DNA from: Parus major
Lineage: Eukaryota; Chordata; Aves; Passeriformes; Paridae
Assembly (NCBI RefSeq): GCF_001522545.3
Contig: NC_031770.1
Span: forward strand, 21,466,163 to 21,530,162
Direction of reading: 5' to 3'
DNA length: 64,000 bases
In this document: positions 22,858 through 34,904 of the stretch, piece by piece
Numbering within the stretch: the stretch's first letter is position 1
How the letters are laid out: each line of letters opens with the position of its first letter
Notes under the pieces: generated by a model
Database searches by the model: none
What the model saw: only the letters and a program-made list of their open reading frames with translations
What the model was told of the DNA's origin: nothing
Program-made: the position numbers and the translations under genes

Positions 22858-25800
22858 GTGACACTCACCCTTAAGTTTGGGGTTTTTTTATTTGAAAGAT
22901 AGAAGTGTTGAACTAAATATAGACTAAACTAATCTGAACCAAGTCTAAACCTGGGATATTTTCATTCCACAGTTTAACCAAACAGTTAATTTGGGATTAT
23001 TCCCAAGTGGTTTTGAGTAGGCTTAGCCAAAGTCTCGACTGGAAAATTGAAGGAAGTTCAGCCCTTTTTGTGTGCCAGTGCACTGTTCAATGTTAGCAGT
23101 CCCTCTTATTCAGCCTTTCTTTGTGACACAATGGCATCTGTTTGTGAAGGTTGCGTCTGCCATTTCAAGGGCTTTGTTGTGCAGTGTAGTGATGGCGTGG
23201 GGCATGGCAAACCTGAGCTGAATTCTGCTGTCCCAGAGCATTCCAAGGGAGGACGGCGTGGTTATTTGGTGTGTCTTTTATTAGACTGAGTCATAGAGAG
23301 GAAGGAGAAGTGGGCAAGCTTTCAGGAATACAAGCCTTTCTTCTTCAGCTGCCTTAAAAAAGAAATTCTGGAAAACTGTATCAGTAAATTTGTGCTGTTC
23401 TTAAAATTGCATTCTCCATCAAAAACCTGGGTTACTCATTAGCTTCTAGAAATGTAATAACTGCGAGTTTTCCACTGAGGTGTTCCCGGTTACATGCTGC
23501 TAGGGACACACCTGTCAAACAGAACTGTGTTTGGACCCATAAATGTGTAGTTGCACAGATAACTGCTCAAAGTGCAGCAATCAGCCCTGGGATATGTTGT
23601 CTGGAGATTACACTGCATCTCCTCTGAAGGAGGAATTTGCAATGCTTACCTCACCATTTAGTCACCTGGATGACTGTATGCTGACAATAAAACAGGCTTC
23701 TGAACGAGCCACCAAGAATATCATTGCAAAGCTTACTGTAACCCGAAGAGAAAATCTGTACCAGTTTTACATCTCTGCAGTGATGTACTAGCCTATGCTA
23801 GAACCTCCCTGCAAAATAGTTAAATAATCTTCTTAACCTAGAAAAAGAATGTTCTGTGGTTTGAACTGAAGCTTTCCTGGAATTTTCCATGTGCCCTTCA
23901 TGGCTTTGAGGTGGTGCCCCCTATCAGAAACAACCTTCCAGGAAGTCTGTGAACACTGAGCAGTATCAGCCTGTGCGTGAGCCTTGCATAATAAATGCCC
24001 TCAACTGCAGAGCTATGGATTCTACTCATTCCCATCCCAGAATGTGAGGTGTTTGCTCAATGTACTGAGTGTCCTCATGGAAGTTATTGGGATGGGCCCA
24101 AACAGGGATGGAATGGCTCCTACAGGCTGAAGGACAGAAATGGCCTGTCAGCAGCTGAAGAATATTTTTACTAAGCAATCCAAGTGGACTAATAGAGTAT
24201 CTCCAAAACATAAGCTCAGAGTTTAACTTTTTTAACCCAGGTGGACACTTAAAAACTGTGGTTTCAGCAGAAACATAAATTTGGCACCTAATTTTGTCCT
24301 CCCATCAGCCCTTTGCTTTCACACTGGTAATAATTAACAGCTGTTCCTCAAGTTCCCTGATGGCCCCTCTTCACTTCTAAGTGTCAGTTACCCTTTTATC
24401 TGAAAACATCTAGCTTTTTATCATAATCAAAGCATTCTAATTCCTGTGAGACTTATGAAGGTCCACATACATTTCACAGATCTATTGATCTTTAAAATAG
24501 GCACCATATATTTTCTGTTGCCTTCTATGTCTGGAAACCATTTTTCAGGGCAGACTGGAAGAAGTTTCTGGTGGAAGCTGGATTCCCTGACTCAACAGGG
24601 CTCTTTGTTTTCAAGGAATAGAAATAAAGAGGATCTCTTTTGACTTTCCTTTAATTATAAGCCTGAGGGCAGAGGGAAAGGAGGAGCAATTTCTGTTTCT
24701 CAGTATGATGTTTGTGATTTAGTTCCGCCTGGAGGAGTTGCTGTTTTGTTGCAAAATGATAATTGAGCCTTTCCTGTGGCTGTAGAGGAGATTTGGCAGA
24801 ATTGCACTCGTGATTTGTGGGAGCTCTCCAAAAAGTTAATTGGGAGTTTCTTCTGTGACTCGAACATGCTACTCTCCTTCACAATCCTAAGGATTTCCTT
24901 GTGGTATGATCCAGGGCTGAATGTCAAGTCAGTTCTTGCAGTCTGGCATTTTTATTCTGGAGAAAACATGATGCATTTGAAATGTATTTGAGATACCATT
25001 TTCTCATTAGATGGTTACGTTATACAAGGTGGAGAACGGCAGTTACCCTTAGAGCTATTTATTACAGTCATGGCTCTGGATCTAATGAGGGAAGATGGGA
25101 GTCAAGAAGGGACATGACAGAAGTTTTTGTAGAAGTGGGGATAATCTGGATGGTGAAGGTATATGAGAACATTAATGTTTAAAAAAAGATTTTATAAAGT
25201 GTGTTCTGCAGTTAATAGCAGTTCTGCTGTTACTTATGAACAGCCCTTGATCAGGCATAGGCACTAGGTCAGTATCTTGTCCTTTTCTTCATGGGAGTCT
25301 CCTGTGTCTAGCAGCACCAAAGAATTAATGGCCTTTTGGGAAATAAAGGAATTACTTTATCTCATTCCTTGGCTGATAACATCCTTTCTCTGAGGAAAGC
25401 AGAATTGTCAGTGATCATGATGATTCCTCTTTTCAGGTAGAGAAGAGGAATAAAGATGTGAGTGAGAAATTTAGGAGATGTGGAGTCTGCCACAAGGTGT
25501 TTTGGGTAAGTTGTTCAGTGCTTTCTGACAAAGACAGAAGGTGTATCGTGCTCACCAGAGCAACGTGATGAGCATAATGTTAAGGCTGTTAATCATGTAA
25601 GTATCTGAGGGAATTAGAAATTGCACATTAAAGGTGTTACCTGTTTGTTTTGACTGCTGCTTACTTTCTGCAGAACAGCTACTGCAGCATCTTTATGAAC
25701 TGAAATAGGGTAGCTTTTCACATGTTCTGCAGTAGTCTACTAGTCTCACAAATGTATTTATCCCATTTAGGGCATTTGTTATATGACTGAAAATTTGGAT

Positions 25801-28133
25801 AACTTAGCAAAAAAGGTGCCTTTTTATTTCTTCCTTAAACCTTGGTAAGAATTCAAAGCATTCAGCTGTAACAAATTTTCTGATGGCTTACTGTGAATTA
25901 ATCAAAGTTTAATTCATATGATAAGGCCATCATAGCTTTTTATGTAATATGAGACCATTTCATAAGTCTGTTAATTTCTAATTGACATTTTGTCACTTGA
26001 CCTAGCCTGTGCTAAATGTCAGTGCAGGATTGTTACCTGTTAGTGTTTGTCATGACAGGATGAATTACAGAATTTGTGAACTTTTTGTTTTTCCTACAAA
26101 ACTGCTGTTTACCAACAGTGCAACTTGAAAACTTACATTAAACATGGCTTTCAAAATTCAGAAATAGATTAAGCCCTTTTTCTCTGTTCTCCCTTCTAAT
26201 CCTTCCTGTCCTCACTCTCACCCACCTCACTCTCCACCCGTAGATCAAAGTTTCCAAGAGTAGAAAGTCAAAATACTTCACATAAATCTCCTTGATGCAG
26301 CTCAGGCTCTTTGAAACTTTTGTTCTCTTCTGTTTATTTCTTCCAAAATTTCTTGTTGCTTCCTCTGTATCCACCAGGTCCTTCTTCTTTTTCTTTTTTA
26401 ATTTGCTTAGGAGTGTTACTTGCCTTTATCTAGGACTGTAAGTGAAGTGGAACTTTGGTGTTCAACTGTTACTTTAAAAATGTGGATAACTTTATTAGGT
26501 TCACAAAGAAGCATCTGTGGTATACTGTAAATCACAAAGAGAAATACATTTTGCAAAGCAGGCACATTTGTGTAAAGATGTTTAAAACAAACTAACCTCA
26601 TTGTTTTCCCCAAAGGCTTCTGCTTTTGTAACTGTGTAGGTTTGTAAATTCTTTGGAATTTGTCTTTTGCCTTGGAATGCCTAACTAAATGGGAGATGTT
26701 GAAAATGGACTCAGTAGATCATGACTACTATTTTGGAACTTCCATAAACAACTGTGCACTGTGGAACATTTCTCTAGTGAGCACAATGCTTAGCAGAAAT
26801 CCTAAATCCTAAATCATTCAGCTGAAAGCACAGCGGAAGCAAAACCAATGCATGAACACATATCATGGCAATAGACTTAAATGTTATTGGAAGTTGCCCT
26901 ATGAGAATTTAATATTCAATTTTGTTGACTTTTCTGCATATTTAGATATTAAAATAGCTTTTTAGTTGAATGATTCTGAGATGGTATCTTCTTTCTGCCC
27001 TATGTTTAGAAGCAATGAGGGTAAGGTAAAGTTGTTTTGCAAGTGGGGCATCACCCTGTCCCTGTGGAGCTCAGTGACATATCTTGCTAACTGAAGCGAT
27101 GCATTACTGGGTGTGTAGGTTTTTGGGTGGCAGAGTTTGGTCCTTGGTTTCCTTTCTTCACACAGATTGATTGTTATGTCTATGTTGTTGTAAAAACAGG
27201 GTGTTCTAAGGCTTTCTAATTACCTTATATCTAACTTGGCATACTTTCTGGAACTGAGAGATTTCCTACAAAAGCTTGGTTCCTCCCTCATCCAAGTAAC
27301 ATCACAGAATTACTTTTGAAAAAGCTACCACATGCCTAATTATAAGTTGATTTTTTAGGCTTTTAAACTTGATTTGTGTTACAAAAATGAAATTCTTTTT
27401 AAGGATCAAGTTGCATATTGCTTAAATGTTGCTCAAAACTCTACAAAAAACTTCCTTTGATTTAATTTTCATATAATTTATAGTTTTCTTAGAATTTTAG
27501 AAAGATTAATCACAATAACTTGTCATGGTAGTTTATATCCTAAAAGCCCTTTGTAATCTTGAAGAAACCTGATTTTTTTAACCTTTCTCCTACACTAAAT
27601 AGACTTCTTAAAACTAAGACTGATTTTGCTTTAACTTCTCTGATTTAGATTGCTTTTAATAGCTGTGGTTACAGTGTAGTACTCTTCCTACCTCCCAGGT
27701 AGTTATGCTGTCTTTACTGCAATCTTTGTAAGGACTTGAAAATAGAGATGAAGAAAGCCAGGTTTTATTCTTTTGCTTCTTGAGAACTGCTGGAGAGTTT
27801 TGTTGTTTCATGATTGCTGTTCTTTTTAAATGGTAAGTTATTTTGCACTGAGAAGGAATAGTTTTCAGCTGTTAAGAGTGTGTTTGTAATAAGGGTTATT
27901 ATGATTAATTTTTATTCTTCTTGTCAGTTCTCTGAAAAATATAATTTCAAATCTAAAAAGACACAGGCTTGTTACAACAAAGTGTTACTTTGCTATTTCT
28001 AAGTGGACAAGAATCTGCAATTTTATACATCATTAAGTGCTGCAATGAAAATCTAGATACAGAATAGAATGACTCTCTGTATAAAAGAAAATAAAATCAT
28101 GTTTGATTTAGATCTTTCACACAAATAAGGACT

Positions 28134-28167
28134 CCTTTAAAATTATTTTTTGAAATAATTTTAAAGG
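28134..28167. repeat. Perfect inverted repeat, 15-bp arms
   Basis: CCTTTAAAATTATTT (28134-28148) and its exact reverse complement (28153-28167) flank a 4-nt loop TTTG. AT-rich arms make a chance or mutational origin possible. Confidence 0.9.
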
Positions 28168-28570
28168 CTTGGTTAAATCTTCATTTCCATATCCATTCTC
28201 ACTGAGCATACAAGATGCTGTCAGCAAGTAGCTGGTGACATTTAACAATGAATCTAGGACTGAAAAGCATGTTAGTATTTTGGAAGTGTTCCACACTTAG
28301 TTGCATTGATTCAGGAGTACCTTTGTGTTATAAAACTTTCACTGTCCCATCAATTTCTTTTTGCAAACCCTCGAAGTGGAGATAACCTGTGTCCCAGTCT
28401 TACAGGCTCTTCTCTCCTTGTGAACGTGCCACACAAGGCCAGGGCAGAGGTGGGACATAATGGTGTTGGAATGTGTTAATTCCATAAGTGGAGATTTAGA
28501 TTATTTCAATATTATATTATAACAGCAGCAAGGAATGTTATTTGGACTTGTTTTTAATTTTTCATTTCAT

Positions 28571-28578
28571 ACACATAC

Positions 28579-28629
<51 letters not shown>
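28571..28629. repeat. (CA)n microsatellite
   Basis: ACATAC interruptions at the left lead into a pure CA run of more than 40 bp ending at about 28628. Confidence 0.97.
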
Positions 28630-29934
28630 GAGGAGTCAATGTTTCTCAAAGATGAGCTTGCCAGTTTCTGGTTAATTGCATTCTCTAGCATTTTGTAACT
28701 AATATTTTATTATGATGATGTTCTTTTTAAAAAAAGACCTGCAGTTTGGACAGTTAATTCCTGTAAAGTGTCTCTTTAATGTGTTGTAACGTTAACTCTT
28801 GAATCATTCAGTCACAAGAGTTTTGGTGTTTATAGATTGTGAAGATGACTTGTGTGGTCTTTGCCTAGTTTTGCTAAATACTACATTCATCAAAGAGCAT
28901 TTCTCTCTGCATTGAAGTAAATTAAAGGAGAGACTTCATGCAGAGGAAGAAATATTTCTTACTCCTTCTTCAGGTCTCCTTTTGTTTTCATTGCATGAAA
29001 CAATATACAGAGAACACGCTGAAAGCCACTGTACCTTTCTTGGGTATCTCCAGATAGCTTTTTTCAAAAGCTTTGTGGTTTATGAAGAACCCTTATTACA
29101 TCTGACACTGGAAATCCAATCAGTCCTTTTCTGAAGTACACTGTTGATGCCTGTTCCATCTCATTGTGCACATGGAGAGATCCCAAAGTTATAAATAAGT
29201 TTGTAGTAGTCATATGCCATAGCAGTGTGTCTAGTTTGGGTTTTTGAGGTACAGCTGGAATATATAGACGATATAAAAGCTCATATTGCATTGTAACTGG
29301 CAAGTTCTGTTCTCTGCCTCCGTTGTTTACTGAACATGTACAGTAGTCTTAACCTATCTGATTTAGCTAAGTTTGATAAGAATATAAACTGGCTATAAAA
29401 ATGTAATTACAGCTTGATCCTGTACACTGAACTAGAGATACAGTAGTTCAAAATGCAGTTGGCATTTAGGTGCTTGTATAGCTTTATAGTGCAGTTCAGC
29501 TGCACAGAAGGTGTGCTCATTTAGCAAAGGGTTCAGGCTGCTTCTTGTTTAGGTCTGTTCACACGTTTTTCCCCCTCTATTTGTTGGTGTTAACTCTTTG
29601 CAGAAAGACAAGAGTGTGTTAAACAGCATCAGTTTGTTGTGTGAAAAGACCATCAGTATTAGTAGATGGACTAACAGGTCTCTAACAATTACAAGGGCTT
29701 CTAGCAGTGTTTGCAAAGCCTAACTCTATAAACTGACCGACATAAAGCTGAAACAGCTGCCAGATTTACTGACAATTAACTCTGTTTGTGAGTGCTCACA
29801 AGTCTGGGAGTCTGGCTGTTCACAGACGATGTGCTAGTTTGGGAACTTTAGTCATACTCATTTTGCGTGTATCCAAGGGTTTGATATCGATTGTTTTGGG
29901 GTTGGGTTGGTTTTGAATTGTGGCTTGTTTGATC

Positions 29935-29985
29935 CAAGTGCTATTGAAAGCAGCACAAATCTCTCCATTGACTTGGATTAGTTGG
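29935..29985. repeat. Possible degraded copy of the palindromic ancient repeat
   Basis: The sequence CTCTCCATTGACTTGGAT with TATTGAAAGCAGCACAAAT before it resembles the TTGAAGTCAATGG...CCATTGACTTCAATGG core. The outer arms are not clear. Confidence 0.35.
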
Positions 29986-30234
29986 TCACTGTATGACATA
30001 AGAAGCCTGTGTTGATTAATTCCCTGCAGTTCCTACTATGAGCCCACGCATAATAATTGAGAACCATTAGTGGCCATTGTCACTGTTAGTCAGCTCCCAG
30101 TAATACCTCATTTTTATTTTCAGGCTCAACCCCCCAATCCTACACAGTGCTATAAATAAACCATGTAATCAAGACCTCCTTGTCACATTATTAGAATAAT
30201 AGACGCAACATTTGCTAAACTTGGAACTTTCCCA

Positions 30235-30460
30235 AAGTCATACATAGTCACAGGTTCATGTGACCTGTTACAAAAGTTGCTGATTTCATTGTTTGGCTTT
30301 TGAACACGACTTTCGACTTGCCGAAGGTTGCTGCAGCCTGTAAGCAGGAGGTCACAAAGGGCGGAGTGTTGCATAAAGGTTTGCAGTTGTGACTCAGTTT
30401 TTGCAGAAAGTAATGATCATTTCGCTTCTCCTCCTTCCTCCTGCTTATCAGGAAGTGCCC
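30235..30460. promoter_or_regulatory. Enhancer-like motif cluster
   Basis: In 225 bp there are a nuclear-receptor-like near-palindrome (AGGTTCATGTGACCT, 30253-30267), an AP-1 site TGACTCA (30390-30396) and a GATA-ETS composite CTTATCAGGAAGTG (30444-30457). The segment lacks simple repeats and is more GC-balanced than its surroundings. A role as an ATF3 enhancer is inferred from motif density and proximity only. Confidence 0.3.
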
Positions 30461-33400
30461 TACAGCACTGCAGTAAGATAGCACTGCCTGTTCAAAGAAC
30501 ACCTTCAAAACCTACTGGAAATAGTGAACTGTAGAAAAGCAAAGCAGTAACCTCTAGTGTTCCTTTCTTAGTTGTGAAATCTGGGGGAAGAACCCATGCT
30601 ACAGTGTTACTTCTAATTTAGGAGCAAAATGTCTGTCACTTCTGGTATGTAAATGTCATATAACATTGGACGAAGTTGAAAATGTCTAACAAATATTTGC
30701 TGGACAGTATTGTCTTATTGAGGAGATAAAGTGTCAGCTTTTCATGTGTTTCTAGGCTACCTTACTAATACATTACCTAAATTACCTTAAAATTTATGAA
30801 TAATATGCACAATATAGTGGGGAAGTCACCCTTTTTTGTAGTTCTGCAAATGAATTACTTGGTCACCCATTTGTATCATTACAAGACACTGTCACTTGGA
30901 GGGTTGCTGCAGGTTTGGTAATGTTTGTACCTCCTAAATAGATTGTGATTCTCAGGCTAGATGAAGTATGTTTTGAAAGTCATATAAAGAAGAATTATGA
31001 ACATTATAGGAGTACCATTTTTTGCTTTTTAGAGTTTCTTACTCTATGAGTGTCTTCTGCCTTTTCTGACATTTCACCATGGGCATCCCTCAGTAATTTC
31101 ACATGAAGGAATAGAAAACAGGTCAGAATAGTATACAGATAAAAATCAGTTTCAGGAACCATTATATCTCTTAGGGAGGATGGGCTACTTTTTCTGTAGC
31201 AGAAATACTTACTATCTCTTTGATAAATGTTGCTGCTGTCTTTAAGCCTAGGAAAATAAATGTATTAAAGTAGATGGTAGAGTGCATTTTTGTTCTGCAC
31301 AATAATGTCACTTTAATTCTTTATAATAGGCAATTAGATAACAAAGCACGTCTTAGGGTATTGTATTAATGTCTGTACTCACAGATCAAGTTTTTAGAAG
31401 GAAAATTTTATGATGGATCTTCCTTAAGTATCAGTGGTTTTCTTCCTTAAAGGATCATTTCCTACCTGAGGGGAAAAAAAAAAAGAAATAGGTAATAACC
31501 ATAAGAGAGGGGAAAATGGGGTTTTTTGTTCATTTGTTTGGGTTTTTTGTTTGTTTTTATTAACATGTAAGCATGATCTTGTACTGATTCTACATTTAGG
31601 AGTGTTTTCTTCTTTTGCTTTGTCCCTTGATATCTGCACATGAGGCAAGAGAGGAAAAAGGTTTTTCCTTCCTCCCTGTGCACTGTTCCTCTGTCTCTTT
31701 TTTTCATAGCCACTACAGTATCTCTGCATTCCTGGCCCCTGTACATGGCCTGAGCACAGGAGTCATTTGAGCAGTCTGAGTGCTTTTATGTGCAGACAGC
31801 CAGCTCTCCTGGAATAATTTATAAGGGCTGCATCAGGAGCAAAATTGGGGAATTTGGAGGGCTGCCCTGAGTTGTGCTGATGGTTGTACATGACCCTGAC
31901 CCTCACTGAGGGAGGCACAGGCCACTTTTACGTTGTTCTACCACTGCTGGCGTGGAGGAGCAGCAGAGCTGAGTTGATGTGGGCAGTCTGTAGGTATTGT
32001 GAGAAATCACACATTAAGGAAAACACTGTGACTCCAGAGCTGGGTTTCTTTTCTCCTGTGTACCTCTTGTCCTCCTGTTAGCCCAAAGAGTCACCACAAT
32101 GCAAAGAGGTGGTGAGATAATGTGTCCGTACAAGAAATCCACTCCTTTTTGTGTGGCAGGGTGAGCTCAGGTGCACATTTCCTGGTTCTTTTTGTTACAG
32201 TGGATTTTGCTGCTGTCTTAGTTATTATTATTTGATTCTTAGAATTATTAGTGGATTGTTTATTCTGGAGAGGTGGCAGTAATTGTGAATTTCTGTGGAA
32301 CACTAATAGCATATGAGTGTTGTGAACAGGTAGCCACACTAGGAATTGGTGGTGTGAGCAACTGATGAATTGTGTAAATTGACCTTTACCTGTCCTTTGT
32401 TTTTCCAGTGCCATATCAAGTTGTGTTGTTGGGTTTTTAAAAAATGTATAGATAGAACTTAAATTCATGTCAATATTTAACTTGCAACTTGAGCTAAGAT
32501 TACAACAAAACCAAATCTAATACTGAATTTCAAAGGAGCTTGGAGGAGACTGTGTCTCATAGATCAAGTAGTAATGGTTGATCGGAAATTCCAGTCTCAT
32601 CCATGTATGGGCCTTTTGAAGAATGAAAGTATTAATTCCAGTAAACATAAAGGCAAAACCTAGGCAAGTGAGGGCACTGATCATCCAAGTATGTTGTCTA
32701 AGAGGAAGTGTAGTTGTACATTTGGTTTGTTGTTCTCATGTAAGGATTCAAATTGTATTTTTGTTGTAAAGTACGGTTGTTGTAAAGCTTTCAATTCTAT
32801 TGAACTTCCGACTGCCCAAAATAGACCGTTTTGCCAGTCATCTTTCAGGTCTGTGCTGCCCCACCTAGAACTCTGTAAGTATCCCAGAAAATTATTCCAA
32901 AGCTAGAACAGGCATGTCTAGATTATATTGCAGCCAGTGTTATGACTGCATTTATAATTACTGTGAGTTAACATAATTCTTTCCTTTATGAGGACAGCTC
33001 TTGGAGAAACTTCTGTTTCTCTTTGATTTTATTGTTTCTGCTGGTGTAAGATAAAAGCCACTCAGGCTAAAGGAGTATAAAAGCTTTTTCTTATGAAAAA
33101 AGTGGTATGCCAGTACGAACACATCCTACATGAAACCAAAAAGTCAGTTGCAATCTACGCTTTTAAAATTCTAAACGATGATGTACACAAGAGGTTGTAA
33201 AGTAACTTTAAAAAGGACCTCATGATGCATACACTTGTGTAATTCTGGACACTCTCATTACAGAATTATTTTGCACATACCCAGATTTAGTCATGTGTGG
33301 ATCAACCAGATATAGCTCTGTAGATGTTTTTTTGGTAGGGAAATGACATAGCAAGCAGTTTAGGAAGTAAAACAGAGATTTGCCGTATTGAATAAACCTT

Positions 33401-33464
33401 TAGTGTTTGACTTAAATTCATAAGGGGTTTAGTTATTAAATTCACTCATTCTCAATAGGAATTT

Positions 33465-33488
33465 TGATGTTCAAGAATTTGAACATCA
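33465..33488. repeat. Small perfect hairpin, 10-bp arms
   Basis: TGATGTTCAA and its reverse complement TTGAACATCA flank the loop GAAT. It is short enough to be chance. Confidence 0.7.
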
Positions 33489-34865
33489 CTATTTATAATA
33501 GAAAAAAGAGGCTTGTTAGAATACTAAGTGACCTGAAGTTTTCTAGCCTAGGTATCATTTAATCTAAACATACCTATCAGTGGCTCAAAAAAAGTCAAGT
33601 ACACACTGCAGTTTGGTTTAATGAGAATGCTCTTCTGGGAGCTGATGGAGTGCAGAGTTTCTATTAGTTTCCTATGTGAAAGTGGTCTCTCTCTTCCCTT
33701 CATTGCTGAGCATCTATATCCATGGCCACCCTCAAGAATCTTATTTTTCCTCTTGGCTACATGCACTGGGAGGTCCTGTTGGCATAAATGAGTGTAACTA
33801 TGCCCTGGGAAAATAACAATTATTGTTGTTCCCTGTGCTGAATGTCCAGTGCACCTTCTTTTATTGCTCTGAATGCTAACAGACATTTTCTTCAAATATT
33901 AATCCTGCCCAGATAAATCTTCCTCCTAGAGTTCTGCACTTCTCCTTTTAGTTACTGTTCAAATGGCCATTTCTTTTACCTGGCAATGTTAATTTTTCAC
34001 ATGAAATCAGGCAGTTCTGTTCTATTGATTATATCCATTCAGGATTAAAATATTTTTCTTAACAGAATGTGTTATACATTATTAATAATTATAAATGATA
34101 TAATTATAAAGTATAGTTACTGAGTCAAGTACATCTCAAAACATATACAGAACTGCTCAGGGTAACCATCCAGTAATGCACCTTGTGTGCCTATGCTAAT
34201 CTTAAACCTTATCTCTTCCTCCAGGTTTTTCACAAACTAATGTCAAAATCACTGTATACTGCTTGACAAGTTATTAGAGTTTTTTAAAAACAACTGTATT
34301 GATATCCATTCTTTACCAAGCTGGTGCTGTAGATGAGCACCAATCATACAGTTTGGTAATAAGTAATTTATTTTATGCCTATGTATGAATATATATAAAA
34401 ATATCATTTGTGTCTTTAACTTACTGCTATTCCAATGGATTTGATATTTCCTATTGGTTGTAAATTAGATTTATTTTCCGCTTTAATATCTTCTTTATGA
34501 CTTTCTAATCAGAAGTTCTATCATGAAGAAAAAGAACACAGAGAAGTTTTTAAAAACTACCTGGCACAGATAATGGATTTATTTCCTTGTAATGGGTGTT
34601 GCCCCATATTTTCATGTGCAAATGAAACATTTTTTATAAATGATTGATTTATAGAATGGCAGAGCATATTACAAAAGCAACAATCATTTACAGTAAATAT
34701 TTAATTTTCTGTCTTGTGTTCTAGTAAGGCTGTTTGGAAAGAAAACAAGTATTGGGATTTTGTGTGACTCACTGTGGTAGGTAATTCTTCATCTCTGAAG
34801 AATATACATTCTACAGTCCTTGGAAAGTATGTTGGAAACACTGTTGATTGCATAGGAATTGCTTA

Positions 34866-34904
34866 ATGCATTCCCAAACACTTGATTAGTGTTTGGGAAT
34901 GCAT
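34866..34904. repeat. Perfect 17-bp inverted repeat with 5-nt loop
   Basis: ATGCATTCCCAAACACT (34866-34882) pairs exactly with 34888-34904 around TGATT. A further GC pair follows on each side after a 3x3 internal loop, so the stem could extend. The arms are of mixed composition, which makes chance unlikely. It may be a young palindromic mutation (template switch), a small transposon remnant or a short structured RNA; nothing in the flanks decides. Confidence 0.9.

Noticed and set aside
23856..24045. Possible second LTR with AATAAA at 23990-23995
   Set aside because: The poly(A) signal and TG-start look suggestive, but there is no TATA box in position and no clear 3' terminus or duplication.
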